Below are positions 33,579 to 41,392 of a stretch of 64,000 nt of DNA, piece by piece. The notes beneath the pieces are model-generated. The model searched no databases. It saw only the letters and a list, made by a program, of their open reading frames with translations, and had not been told where the DNA came from. A program made the position numbers and the translations under genes. How positions within the stretch are numbered: the first letter of the stretch is position 1; every line of letters starts with the position of its first letter. Origin of the DNA: Cryobacterium sp. SO1 (GTDB lineage: Bacteria; Actinomycetota; Actinomycetes; Actinomycetales; Microbacteriaceae); contig NZ_CP067394.1 in the NCBI RefSeq assembly GCF_004210215.2, positions 1,178,001-1,242,000 on the forward strand, in the 5' to 3' direction.

Positions 33579-34082
33579 TCAGGCGGCGGCTCGCGCCAGT
33601 GCCTTCTCGATCGCCCCCACGAGCTGGGCTGATTCGGGCTCCACCGTCGACGCGAACCTGTCCACGATGACGCCGTTCGCGTTCACCAGGAACTTCTCGA
33701 AGTTCCACTTGATCAGCCCCGGCAGCACGCCCTTCTTGAACGCGGTGAGCTGGCTGTAGAGCGGATGCTGGTGCTTGCCGCGCACATCCACCTTGGCCGT
33801 GAGCGGGAAGGTGACACCGAAGTTGACCTCGCAGAACTGCTGGATCTCCTCTTCGCTGCCGGGTTCCTCGCCCATGAACTGGTTGCACGGCAACCCCAGC
33901 ACCACCAGGCCGTCGTCGGCGAAACGGCGGTAGAGCGCCTCGAGACCCGCGTACTGGGGCGTGAAGCCGCACCTGGACGCCACGTTGACCACAAGCACGG
34001 TCTTGCCGGCGAACTGACCGAACGTGGTGGAGGTGCCGTCGATCATGGTGAGCGGCACGGCGTAGAGAGAGGATTCGGACAT
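33579..34082 (-). CDS. Glutathione peroxidase family thiol peroxidase
   Basis: A 167-residue peroxidase. The peroxidatic Cys is in NVASRCGFT, the Gln in LGLPCNQF and the Trp in KWNFEKF, which together form the family's catalytic set; cysteine replaces selenocysteine. With mycothiol or thioredoxin instead of glutathione as likely reductant, it removes hydrogen peroxide or lipid peroxides. The ATG at 34082 lies seven bases after a TAGTCT -10 box. It converges with the pterin dehydratase-VOC gene. Confidence 0.94.
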   Translation of the reverse strand: MSESSLYAVPLTMIDGTSTTFGQFAGKTVLVVNVASRCGFTPQYAGLEALYRRFADDGLVVLGLPCNQFMGEEPGSEEEIQQFCEVNFGVTFPLTAKVDVRGKHQHPLYSQLTAFKKGVLPGLIKWNFEKFLVNANGVIVDRFASTVEPESAQLVGAIEKALARAAA

Positions 34083-34089
34083 GCCGGAA

Positions 34090-34095
34090 AGACTA
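34090..34095 (-). promoter_or_regulatory. -10 box TAGTCT of the peroxidase gene, leaderless start
   Basis: Seven nt before the ATG at 34082; no Shine-Dalgarno sequence. Confidence 0.6.
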
Positions 34096-34273
34096 CTCCC
34101 CGACCCTTCGAACAAGCTCGGCGGGGCAAAATTCCGGCTAAACGGGGGGTCAAGCCACACATTTGTGTAACGCTTGCCGCGCGCCCCCAGCGGAATGTGC
34201 GGATCGGGTTATTCTCGGCTATATACGGGTTGGTGCGGCAGCCGCACACACCCGTCCGAGGGGCGGTGGAGGC

Positions 34274-35443
34274 ATGAGAGGCAGCGTGGCAACCGGGCGT
34301 GTGGTGACGGGACGTGTGGATACCGGACGTGTCGACACAACCAGCACCGACGAGGTCACCGGCCAGAGCGGAGCGGATGCCGCGACGCCCGACACCCTGC
34401 CCGACACGGCTACCGCCGCTCAGAGCGCCCTCCTGCTCGATGATCTCGCCCTACAGACCCGTCCGGTGCAGGTGCAGCACACCGCGCCGGTGCGGCTGCC
34501 GGAACGCTCGATCCACCCCGCCCCGGGCATCCGTCGGACCATCGGCGATACCGATCTCACCGTGCACCCGCTGGCGCTGGGCTGCAGCGTCTTCGGCTGG
34601 ACCACCGACGGCGACACCGCGATGCAGATCCTGGACCGGCACTGGGAACTCGGCGGCAACTTCCTCGACACCGCGGACAGCTACGCGGCCGGCCGCAGCG
34701 AGGTGCTGATCGGGTCCTGGATGCGCACCCGCGGGTTGCGGGACGACATGGTCATCTCCACCAAGATCGGCCGCAACCGCGACAACCCCGGACTCTCACC
34801 GCGCAGCATCGTCGGCGCGGTGCACGCCTCCCTCGAACGGCTCGGTACCGATCACATCGACCTGCTGCACTTCCACTTCGACGACCTCGACGTGCCGCTG
34901 GAAGAGAGCCTCGGCGCCATGGAGATGCTCATCGCCGCCGGCACCGTGCGCTATCTGGCGGCCTCCAACTTCACGGCGGAGCGCCTGATGGAGGCTCGGG
35001 TGCTCGCCGCCAACGGCCTGCCCAGGTTCGTGGCTCTGGAGACCCCGTACAACCTGATGAACCGGGTCTCGTTCGAATCCTCGCTGGCCCTGGTCACCCG
35101 CGCGCAGGGGATTGCCGTGATGCCTTACTTCGCCCTGGCTCACGGTTTCCTCACCGGCAAGTACCACGCCAAGTCCGACCTCACCGACAGCATCCGCGCC
35201 GGGCGCGCGTCGGTCTACCTCAACCGCACCGGCCTCAAGGTGCTCGCGGTGCTCGAACGTATCGCCGAGGACCACGGCGTGGCCCCGTCGACGATCGCAC
35301 TGGCCTGGCTGCTGGCCAGGGACGGCGTGGTGGCGCCGGTCGCCAGCGCCAGCCGGCCCGACCAGGTGGATGCGCTCGTGGCCGCGGCCGCCGTGCGGCT
35401 GGGCCGGGCGGACATGGTCGACCTCGACAAGGTGTCGACCTGA
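34274..35443 (+). CDS. Aldo/keto reductase with N-terminal extension
   Basis: A 389-residue aldo/keto reductase. The barrel starts near residue 90 (GIRRTIGDTDLTVHPLALGCSVFGW), with the catalytic tetrad in NFLDTADSYA, ISTKIGR and LLHFHFDD. ALAHGFLTGKY and PVASASRPDQVDAL complete the NADPH site. About 85 N-terminal residues come before it and include a 15-bp tandem repeat (GRVVT/GRVDT). The start is uncertain: ATG 34274 has GGAGG very close, GTG 34286 has AGAGG. Substrate unknown, probably a small carbonyl compound. Confidence 0.85.
   Translation: MRGSVATGRVVTGRVDTGRVDTTSTDEVTGQSGADAATPDTLPDTATAAQSALLLDDLALQTRPVQVQHTAPVRLPERSIHPAPGIRRTIGDTDLTVHPLALGCSVFGWTTDGDTAMQILDRHWELGGNFLDTADSYAAGRSEVLIGSWMRTRGLRDDMVISTKIGRNRDNPGLSPRSIVGAVHASLERLGTDHIDLLHFHFDDLDVPLEESLGAMEMLIAAGTVRYLAASNFTAERLMEARVLAANGLPRFVALETPYNLMNRVSFESSLALVTRAQGIAVMPYFALAHGFLTGKYHAKSDLTDSIRAGRASVYLNRTGLKVLAVLERIAEDHGVAPSTIALAWLLARDGVVAPVASASRPDQVDALVAAAAVRLGRADMVDLDKVST
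34292..34336 (+). repeat. 15-bp in-frame repeat at the aldo/keto reductase N-terminus
   Basis: Three units of accgggcgtgtggtg type encode GRVVT, GRVDT and GRVDT. Confidence 0.85.
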
Positions 35444-35531
35444 CCGTCGGCGCTCTCGTTGGCACTCTCGTCGGCGCTGCCGCCGGCGGCGTCCGGCGGC
35501 GTCCTGCTGCGTCGTGGCGGGTGCGGTGTCG

Positions 35532-35537
35532 TAAGGT
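35532..35537 (+). promoter_or_regulatory. -10 box TAAGGT before the M16 peptidase
   Basis: Nine nt before the ATG at 35547, leaving a leader of only a few bases. Confidence 0.45.
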
Positions 35538-35546
35538 TGAACCGAT

Positions 35547-36914
35547 ATGAACGGTGCCGTTGAATTTCCCCTTGACCTGACCGAACTCTCGTTTCGGGCC
35601 GCCGGTGAGTCCCTCGTCAGGCGCACCGTGCTCCCCAGCGGGGTGCGCATCGTCACCGAACAGGTGCCCGGTAGCCGCAGCCTCACCATCGGCTATTGGG
35701 TGGCCGTCGGCTCCCGCGATGAAGACCCCGGCCACTTCGGCTCCACGCACTTTCTCGAGCACCTGCTGTTCAAGGGCACCGCCCAGCGCTCGGCGTTGGA
35801 CATCGCCATCGCGTTCGACGCCGTCGGCGGGGAGCACAACGCCATGACGGCCAAGGAATACACCTGCTACTACGCCAAGGTGCAGGACCGCGACCTGCAG
35901 ATGGCGGTTGAGGTGCTCACCGACATGATCACCTCCTCGCTGCTGGACCCCGGCGAATTCGAAACCGAACGCGGCGTCATCCTCGAGGAACTCGCGATGG
36001 CCGACGACGACCCGGCCGACGTCGCCAACGAAAGATTCTTCCAGGCGGTCATGGGTGCGCATCCGTTGGGTCGCCCGATCGGCGGCACCCCCGACACCAT
36101 CCGCGCGGCGACCCGCGATGCGGTCTGGGAGCACTACCGGGCCAACTACCGGCCGCAAGACCTCGTCGTCACGGTGGCCGGTGCCATCGACCATGACGTG
36201 CTCGTGGCCGCGGTGACCCGGTCGCTCCTGCAGGCGGGCTGGGACCTGGGCGAGCGCGCCGCACCGGTGGGCCGCCGCTCCGGCGCCGCCGCGGTGATCA
36301 ACCAGGGCCGGCCCGTCAGCGTGGTGCACCGCCCTCTCGAACAGGCGAACCTTCTCATCGGCGTGCCGGGGCTCGTCGCCGCCGACGAGCGCCGGGTGGC
36401 GATGAACGTGCTGACCTCAATCTTCGGCGGCGGCATGTCGTCACGGTTGTTCCAGGAGGTACGCGAGAAGCGTGGCCTGGCCTATTCCGTCTACTCCTTC
36501 GCGCCCGGCTACTCGGATGCCGGCATCTTCGGCATGTACGCCGGCTGCACGCCTGCCAAGGCCGGCCAGGTCGCCGAGATCATGCTCGACGAGTTGCACC
36601 GCCTCGCCGAGCACGGCGTGAGCGCCGACGAGATGAAGCGGGCCTCCGGGCAGCTCTCCGGCGCATCCGCCCTGGCCCTCGAAGACTCCGACACCCGGAT
36701 GTCCAGGCTCGGCCGCTCCGAGATCACTCTGGGCGAGTTCGTCGACCTCGATGAGGCGCTGCGCAGGCTCGCGCTGGTCACCGCGGACGACGTGCAGGAG
36801 TTGGCGGCGGAGATGGTGTCCCGAGCGTTCTCGGTAGCCGCCGTCGGTGCCCTCGAGGAGGACGTCTTCGACGCCGTGCTGTCGTCCCGAACGGTGCCCG
36901 GCGCGCCCAACTGA
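35547..36914 (+). CDS. M16 family zinc metallopeptidase
   Basis: A 455-residue peptidase of the mitochondrial-processing-peptidase type. The inverted zinc motif HFLEH sits at residues 68-72, and FETERGVILEELAM carries the downstream metal-binding Glu. The C-terminal half is the second, inactive M16 repeat (GGGMSSRLFQEVREKRGLAYSVYSF). It lies downstream of pnp, as in many actinobacteria, but here after an inserted cluster of stress and redox genes. No signal peptide, so cytoplasmic. Confidence 0.95.
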   Translation: MNGAVEFPLDLTELSFRAAGESLVRRTVLPSGVRIVTEQVPGSRSLTIGYWVAVGSRDEDPGHFGSTHFLEHLLFKGTAQRSALDIAIAFDAVGGEHNAMTAKEYTCYYAKVQDRDLQMAVEVLTDMITSSLLDPGEFETERGVILEELAMADDDPADVANERFFQAVMGAHPLGRPIGGTPDTIRAATRDAVWEHYRANYRPQDLVVTVAGAIDHDVLVAAVTRSLLQAGWDLGERAAPVGRRSGAAAVINQGRPVSVVHRPLEQANLLIGVPGLVAADERRVAMNVLTSIFGGGMSSRLFQEVREKRGLAYSVYSFAPGYSDAGIFGMYAGCTPAKAGQVAEIMLDELHRLAEHGVSADEMKRASGQLSGASALALEDSDTRMSRLGRSEITLGEFVDLDEALRRLALVTADDVQELAAEMVSRAFSVAAVGALEEDVFDAVLSSRTVPGAPN

Positions 36915-36976
36915 CCAGCCTTCGCGGTGGATCCCAGACCCGATGCGACGCTTTACCGACATCAACCGAAAGGGCG

Positions 36977-37582
36977 ATGATGCCCCAGTACCTCTACCTT
37001 GTGCGGCACGGCGAACAGCAGGATGCCGAGTACGGCCTGCCGGACGGCCCTCTGTCGCCGCGCGGAAAGCGGCAGGCGCACCTCATCGCCGAGCGTCTCG
37101 GCGGGGTACCGTTCACCGGCGCCTGGCACTCGCCGTTGCAACGCGCCGCGGAGACGGCCGCCATCATCGCCGACCGGCTCCCGTCGCTCACGTCGGAGCC
37201 GTCCCCGTTGTTGTTCGACTGTGTTCCCTCCGGCCGGGCGCCGGAGATGCCCAAGTCGTACGCGCCGTTCTTCAACTCCGTCAGCGACGAAGCAATCGCG
37301 GCCGGCCGCGCCCAGATGGAGGACGCCGTCGCGGAGTTCCTGCATCCGCACCGGGGACCCCGGCACGACCTGCTGATCACCCACAATTTTGTCATCGCCT
37401 GGTTTGTGCGTGAAGTGCTCGGCGCCCCGGACTGGCGCTGGATCAGCATCAACCAGGCCAACTGCGGCCTCACCGTGCTGCAGCAGAAGCCCGGCCGGCC
37501 GTGGTCCCTGGTCACCCACAACGACCTCGGCCACCTGCCGGTGGAACTGCGCACCGGCCTGCCGGACCCGCTGCTGTTCTAA
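36977..37582 (+). CDS. Histidine phosphatase superfamily (phosphoglycerate mutase-like) protein
   Basis: A 201-residue phosphatase. LVRHGEQ near residue 8 holds the phospho-accepting His, SPLQRAAETA the second arginine, and LLITHNFVIAWFVREVLG the acid-base His. ATG codons at 36977 and 36980 are equally possible; AAAGGGCG lies upstream. It follows the M16 gene by 62 bp and may share its transcript. Substrate unknown; bacterial members range from phosphoglycerate mutases to phosphoprotein phosphatases. Confidence 0.88.
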   Translation: MMPQYLYLVRHGEQQDAEYGLPDGPLSPRGKRQAHLIAERLGGVPFTGAWHSPLQRAAETAAIIADRLPSLTSEPSPLLFDCVPSGRAPEMPKSYAPFFNSVSDEAIAAGRAQMEDAVAEFLHPHRGPRHDLLITHNFVIAWFVREVLGAPDWRWISINQANCGLTVLQQKPGRPWSLVTHNDLGHLPVELRTGLPDPLLF

Positions 37583-37604
37583 CGCTCGGGCCGGGACCTG
37601 CGGA

Positions 37605-38087
37605 CTAGGCGAGCGCCTTGAGGTACCAGTTCGTGGCGTTCGGGTTGTCGTTGTACGGCGGCACATCCACATAGCCGGAGCGCCGGTAGAGCGCCCCGGC
37701 CGCCTCAAGACTCGAGTTGGTGTCGAGCACGATTTCCGTGGCACCGAATGCGCTGGCCCGCTTTTCCAGTTCCGCCAGCAGCAGGCTGCCCCAGCCGCGG
37801 CCGCGCACCTGCGGCTGCAGCCAGAGGTGTTTGGCCTCGAACCGCACCGCACCATCCGCCCCGTCTTCGATACGCCGCACGCCGCCGCAGCCCACGAACG
37901 TGCGCGACCCAGGCTCTTCGCTGACAAGCAGGAACTGGCCGTTCGGCTCCACGAACTGCGCGGGGGTCGGGAAGGTCGTGCGGTATCCGCCCGCGGCCGG
38001 AAACGTTGAGGCTCGATCGCTGAAGTACTGGGTGAGCAGGGCGATGGACCCCGCATCCGTGACAGAGACCGCAGTGAATTCAGGCAT
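37605..38087 (-). CDS. GNAT family N-acetyltransferase
   Basis: A 160-residue acetyltransferase. The acetyl-CoA loop QVRGRGWGSLLLAELE is canonical, followed by LDTNSSLEAAGALYRRSGY. The start at 38087 is supported by a TAGCCT -10 box six bases upstream. It is divergent from dapB with 59 bp in between and convergent with the histidine phosphatase gene. Substrate unknown. Confidence 0.9.
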   Translation of the reverse strand: MPEFTAVSVTDAGSIALLTQYFSDRASTFPAAGGYRTTFPTPAQFVEPNGQFLLVSEEPGSRTFVGCGGVRRIEDGADGAVRFEAKHLWLQPQVRGRGWGSLLLAELEKRASAFGATEIVLDTNSSLEAAGALYRRSGYVDVPPYNDNPNATNWYLKALA

Positions 38088-38093
38088 GCCCCT

Positions 38094-38099
38094 AGGCTA
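38094..38099 (-). promoter_or_regulatory. -10 box TAGCCT of the GNAT gene
   Basis: Six nt before the ATG at 38087; leaderless pattern. Confidence 0.6.
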
Positions 38100-38134
38100 C
38101 GTGTCCGGGCGCCGGTGGCAACCGTCGCGCTTGG

Positions 38135-38140
38135 TAGATT
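38135..38140 (+). promoter_or_regulatory. -10 box TAGATT of dapB
   Basis: Six nt before the ATG at 38147; no Shine-Dalgarno sequence. The two divergent -10 boxes are 35 bp apart. Confidence 0.6.
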
Positions 38141-38146
38141 GGCAGC

Positions 38147-38992
38147 ATGACAACACGGGTGGCCGTCATCGGCGCAACGGGCAAGATGGGGCGCCTGGTC
38201 TGCGACCTGGTGGAGAATTCGGCGGAGTACGAGCTGGTGGCCCGGCTGGACTCGACCAGCGAGCTCAGCGAGATGCTGGGCGCTGATGTGGCGATCGACC
38301 TCACCGCACCGGCGGTCAGCCAGAGCGTCGTGGACTTCGCCGTGTCCAACGGCCTCCGGGTGCTCGTGGGCACCTCCGGCTGGTCGCAGGCCCGGATCGA
38401 CGCGCTCGGCCACAAACTCAAGGGCCGCACGGATGTCGGCGCCGTGATCATCCCCAATTTCTCGCTCGGCTCGGTGCTCGGCACGGCCTTCGCCGCCCTC
38501 GCGGCCCGGTTCTTCGACTCCGTCGAGATCGTCGAGGCGCATCAGGCGGGCAAGGTCGACTCGCCGTCGGGAACCGCCGTGCGCACCGCGGAGCTGATGG
38601 CCGCCTCCCGCGCCGGCCTCGGCCCGGTCGCCGCCCCGCACGTCGACCAGCGCGCCCGCGGCCAGCTGGTTGCCACGGTCCCGGTGCACAGCCTGCGTCT
38701 GGCCGGAGTGCTGGCCCGGCAGGACGTGATCTTCGGTGGCTCGGGGGAGACCCTCACGATCACCCACAACACGCTTTCCGCCGACGCCTATGAGCGCGGC
38801 ATCATGGTGGCGTTGGCCGCCACCGGGGACTGCGTCGGGGTGACAGTCGGCCTCGACCAGCTGATCGACCTCGGGCTCTCCGGCGAGGTGCTCGCTGCGG
38901 AGCCCGCTGGGCCGGCCGCTGGGCCGGCTGCCGGGCCGGCTGCCGGGCCGGCTGCCGGGCCGGAAGACGCCGAGATGGAGCCCGGCGAATGA
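38147..38992 (+). CDS. dapB: 4-hydroxy-tetrahydrodipicolinate reductase
   Basis: A 281-residue reductase that makes tetrahydrodipicolinate for lysine and meso-diaminopimelate. The Rossmann motif VAVIGATGKMG opens the protein, and GTSGW and NFSLGSVL follow. The active-site segment reads EAHQAGKVDSPSGTA, where most enzymes have two adjacent histidines (EAHH); the Lys and PSGTA are kept. The last 25 residues are a low-complexity PAGPAAG tail made by a 12-bp tandem repeat, and without it the length is normal. It overlaps the TPR gene by ATGA. Confidence 0.95.
   Translation: MTTRVAVIGATGKMGRLVCDLVENSAEYELVARLDSTSELSEMLGADVAIDLTAPAVSQSVVDFAVSNGLRVLVGTSGWSQARIDALGHKLKGRTDVGAVIIPNFSLGSVLGTAFAALAARFFDSVEIVEAHQAGKVDSPSGTAVRTAELMAASRAGLGPVAAPHVDQRARGQLVATVPVHSLRLAGVLARQDVIFGGSGETLTITHNTLSADAYERGIMVALAATGDCVGVTVGLDQLIDLGLSGEVLAAEPAGPAAGPAAGPAAGPAAGPEDAEMEPGE
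38906..38965 (+). repeat. 12-bp in-frame repeat, five copies, at the dapB C-terminus
   Basis: Units gctgggccggct/gccgggccggct encode repeated AGPA residues up to 12 codons before the stop. Confidence 0.92.
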
Positions 38993-39432
38993 AAGGTCGC
39001 ATCGCCGTCATCGTGATGGCCGTCCTTCTGGTTTTCTACTTGGTGCTCGTCGGCTGGCGCGCTGTGCTCTTCGTGCAGAGCGGCGAGCCCGTCGGCATCC
39101 TCATCGGTATCGCGCTCATTGTGCTCCCGTTCATCGGCGCCTGGGCGCTGGTGCGCGAAATCAACTTCGGCATCCGCTGCGAACGCCTGGTCAATCAGCT
39201 CGACGCCGAGGGCGCCTTGCCCGTCAACGACCTGCCCAGTCGCCCGAGCGGCCGTCCTTTCCGCGAGGCGGCCGACGCGCAGTTCCCGCAGTACCGCGAG
39301 GCGGTGGATGCCGCGCCCGAGGATTGGCGAGCCTGGTTCCGCCTGGGCCTGGCCTACGACGCGTCGGGCGATCGCCGCCGCGCCCGCTCAGCCCTCCGCA
39401 CCGCGATGAGCCTGGAGAAGTCCGCGGCCTGA
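38989..39432 (+). CDS. Small membrane protein with TPR-like C-terminus
   Basis: A 147-residue protein of unknown function. Two hydrophobic helices (about 5-27 and 36-55) anchor a soluble C-terminal half. Its segment YREAVDAAPEDWRAWFRLGLAYDASGDRRRARSALRTAM fits one tetratricopeptide unit and a helix. The ATG overlaps the dapB stop by four bases, so the two are co-translated. Similar small proteins after dapB are plausible in this family of bacteria, but I cannot name the family. Confidence 0.75.
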   Translation: MKGRIAVIVMAVLLVFYLVLVGWRAVLFVQSGEPVGILIGIALIVLPFIGAWALVREINFGIRCERLVNQLDAEGALPVNDLPSRPSGRPFREAADAQFPQYREAVDAAPEDWRAWFRLGLAYDASGDRRRARSALRTAMSLEKSAA

Positions 39433-39547
39433 ACCGCCGTCCGCGCCCGCCGTCGGCGCCCGCCGTAGGCGCCCACCGTCCGCGCCCGCCGTCGGCGCCC
39501 GCCGTCGGCGCCCGCCGTCGGCGCCTGCCGGCCGCGGCCGTGGAGGG

Positions 39548-39692
39548 GCGCTGCGCGGGTGCCGCGCCGCTATGCGGGTGGCGCGCCTATAGCCCAGCGG
39601 CGCCTGCCCCGCATACCTCGAGGCGCCCCATCCGCAGGGTAGCCAGCGGCCACTACGCGGATGCTGCATAGCTGCGCGGTCTCGCGCCGGGG
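39548..39692. repeat. 145-bp repeat, copy 1
   Basis: Identical by eye to 39733-39877. The first part is itself partly palindromic: GCGGGTGCCGCGCCGCT pairs with AGCGGCGCCTGCCCCGC around a loop holding GGTGGCGCGCC. Confidence 0.92.
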
Positions 39693-39732
39693 TCTTCGGC
39701 CGCGGTCTTCGGCCGCTGAGCGTCCACACTGT

Positions 39733-39877
39733 GCGCTGCGCGGGTGCCGCGCCGCTATGCGGGTGGCGCGCCTATAGCCCAGCGGCGCCTGCCCCGCATA
39801 CCTCGAGGCGCCCCATCCGCAGGGTAGCCAGCGGCCACTACGCGGATGCTGCATAGCTGCGCGGTCTCGCGCCGGGG
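39733..39877. repeat. 145-bp repeat, copy 2
   Basis: Direct repeat of 39548-39692, offset by 185 bp. Confidence 0.92.
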
Positions 39878-39947
39878 TTTTCGCGCCGGGGTCTTCGGGC
39901 CGGGATCTCACTCCGGGGTCTTCGGCCACTGAGCACCCCTCGGCCGT

Positions 39948-40032
39948 TGTGCGGGTGCCGCGCCGCTAAGCGGGTGGCGCGCCCATGGCCCAGCGGCGCC
40001 TGCCCCGCATACCTCAGTTGCCCCATCCGCAG
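39948..40032. repeat. Partial third copy of the 145-bp repeat
   Basis: The palindromic part only, with several changes; it ends just before the stop of the AbiEi-like gene. Confidence 0.85.
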
Positions 40033-40062
40033 GTGCTGCTTCCCCTTTCGATGCCGCAGCCC

Positions 40063-41043
40063 TCAGTGCTCGGCCAGTCGAGGGCGACCCCGGGTGAGGC
40101 CCAGGTGCGCCAGTCGCGCCGTCAATCGCGGCACGCTCATTCCGGTGGCGTGGTCCCAGCGCACGAAGCCGCGCACCTGCAGCCGAATGGCATCCTCACG
40201 GAGTTTCTCTTCGTACACCACCTCCGCCGGAGTTCGCCCGGCGAGCATCACGGGGTCGAAGTACTTCACCCGGCCGTCGCTCTCGCCCACACCTCGCACG
40301 TAGAGCCAGAAGAAATCGGAGAAGACCGTGCGGTCCTCGATCACGAACGGATGCTGCAACTCTGGCTCGGGCAGGCCGGCCAGCGCGATCGTCACTCGAC
40401 TACCCGACTCGTCGGGGGAGCCCGAGAGCGGCGTGGCGAAGTCGATCACCGTGCGCGCCCGCACCGAACCGCGGAACGGCAGCATCCGATGCCACGTCTC
40501 GAGCAGGGTCGCCCGCTCGGTGAGGGGCGGAATCCGCCCAGACCGGTCCACAGCCAGGGCCCGGTCGGCCGCGGCGACCGCCGACCGGAGATCCACGACC
40601 GTCGCAAGTTCGATCACCGTGCGAGCGACCGACGTGACCAACACCCCATCCCGCGTAGTGACATCTCGCTCGTCGAAGCCCACCGTATGCCGGCGGATGC
40701 CGGACTCCGAGCGACCTCCGGTTGACCGTTCACCGAGGAAATGGATCTCATCGGGCCACGGTGTCAGGAGCGGTAGCTGCCACAACGCCGCCGCAGACTG
40801 GTGCGAAAGGGGCAGCGCGCTCCCGCGTGCCAGCGACGCGGCCCGGACCTTCAGCGCATACCGTTGGTCTCGGTCGAGGCCTGCCCAGACCGCGGCGGGG
40901 CAATACTGGCCCCAGCCGATGCGGTGCAGGTAGCCCCGCTCGGCAGCGCGCCGCAGGCGCAGGTCGGCACCGAGGGCGCGCCGGTACTCGGCGGCCAGGA
41001 TCACCTCGGGTGGGACGGATGGTTGGTCTGGGTGATTGGTCAT
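40063..41043 (-). CDS. AbiEi-like N-terminal domain protein with degenerate endonuclease-like C-terminus
   Basis: A 326-residue orphan. The N-terminal part resembles the winged helix of AbiEi-type antitoxins and regulators (LRRAAERGYLHRIGWGQY), followed by PLSHQSAAALWQLPLL and TSVARTVIELATVVD, both typical of actinobacterial AbiEi-like proteins. The C-terminal 110 residues align by pattern with DUF559/Vsr-like endonucleases (ESGSRVTIALAGLPEPELQHPF, FSDFFW), but where these have an acidic VEYDG-like core it reads RVKYFDP, so cleavage is doubtful. No AbiEii toxin gene is adjacent. The ATG at 41043 has no clear ribosome-binding site; a GTG lies 33 nt upstream. It is flanked on both sides by related palindromic repeats. 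Confidence 0.6.
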   Translation of the reverse strand: MTNHPDQPSVPPEVILAAEYRRALGADLRLRRAAERGYLHRIGWGQYCPAAVWAGLDRDQRYALKVRAASLARGSALPLSHQSAAALWQLPLLTPWPDEIHFLGERSTGGRSESGIRRHTVGFDERDVTTRDGVLVTSVARTVIELATVVDLRSAVAAADRALAVDRSGRIPPLTERATLLETWHRMLPFRGSVRARTVIDFATPLSGSPDESGSRVTIALAGLPEPELQHPFVIEDRTVFSDFFWLYVRGVGESDGRVKYFDPVMLAGRTPAEVVYEEKLREDAIRLQVRGFVRWDHATGMSVPRLTARLAHLGLTRGRPRLAEH

Positions 41044-41218
41044 TGGGCGAGTCTGTGCGCCAGGCGCCACGGCCACGGCCGCCGAACAGCGGATGTTAAA
41101 AACTCCGGGTGGGGGAAGCTTGTGGAGGACCGGCCTGCCGCGCGCAGCAGCGTGCGGGGAGGGCGAGGCTCAGCCCGCGAAGGTGAGGATGAGGTGAACC
41201 CGAGGGGAATCTCGAGCT

Positions 41219-41280
41219 GTGCGGGGTAGGCGCCGCTGGGCTATGGGCGCGCCACCCGCCTAGCGGCGCCTACCCCGCAC
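41219..41280. repeat. 19-bp perfect inverted repeat related to the 145-bp repeats
   Basis: GTGCGGGGTAGGCGCCGCT (41219-41237) and its exact complement (41262-41280) flank a 24-nt loop containing GGGCGCGCCACCCGCC. Arms and loop match the palindromic part of the repeats at 39548-40032. Confidence 0.92.
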
Positions 41281-41371
41281 AACGAGATCGGGCCCGGCTG
41301 CGGCCCGCCGGCGCAACGAGATCGGGCCCGGCTGCGGCCCGCCGGCGCAACGAGATCGGGCCCGGCTGCGG
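41280..41371. repeat. 34-bp tandem repeat, 2.7 copies
   Basis: Units begin at 41280, 41314 and 41348 with caacgagatcgggcccggct; the units show no difference by eye. Confidence 0.93.
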
Positions 41372-41392
41372 CTACCCCGCGCACCGGACCCG

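Larger units (their letters stand above)
39433..40062. other. Repeat-rich intergenic region
   Basis: About 630 bp with no credible gene. The first 100 bp are degenerate cgcccgccgtcggcg repeats, and the rest is the repeat array listed separately. Confidence 0.7.
41044..41392. other. Intergenic region with inverted and tandem repeats
   Basis: No gene. The first 170 bp show nothing recognisable; the rest is the palindrome and 34-bp array listed next. Confidence 0.7.

Noticed and set aside
41280..41371. Possible CRISPR array
   Set aside because: The 34-bp units abut directly with no spacers, and no cas gene is present.
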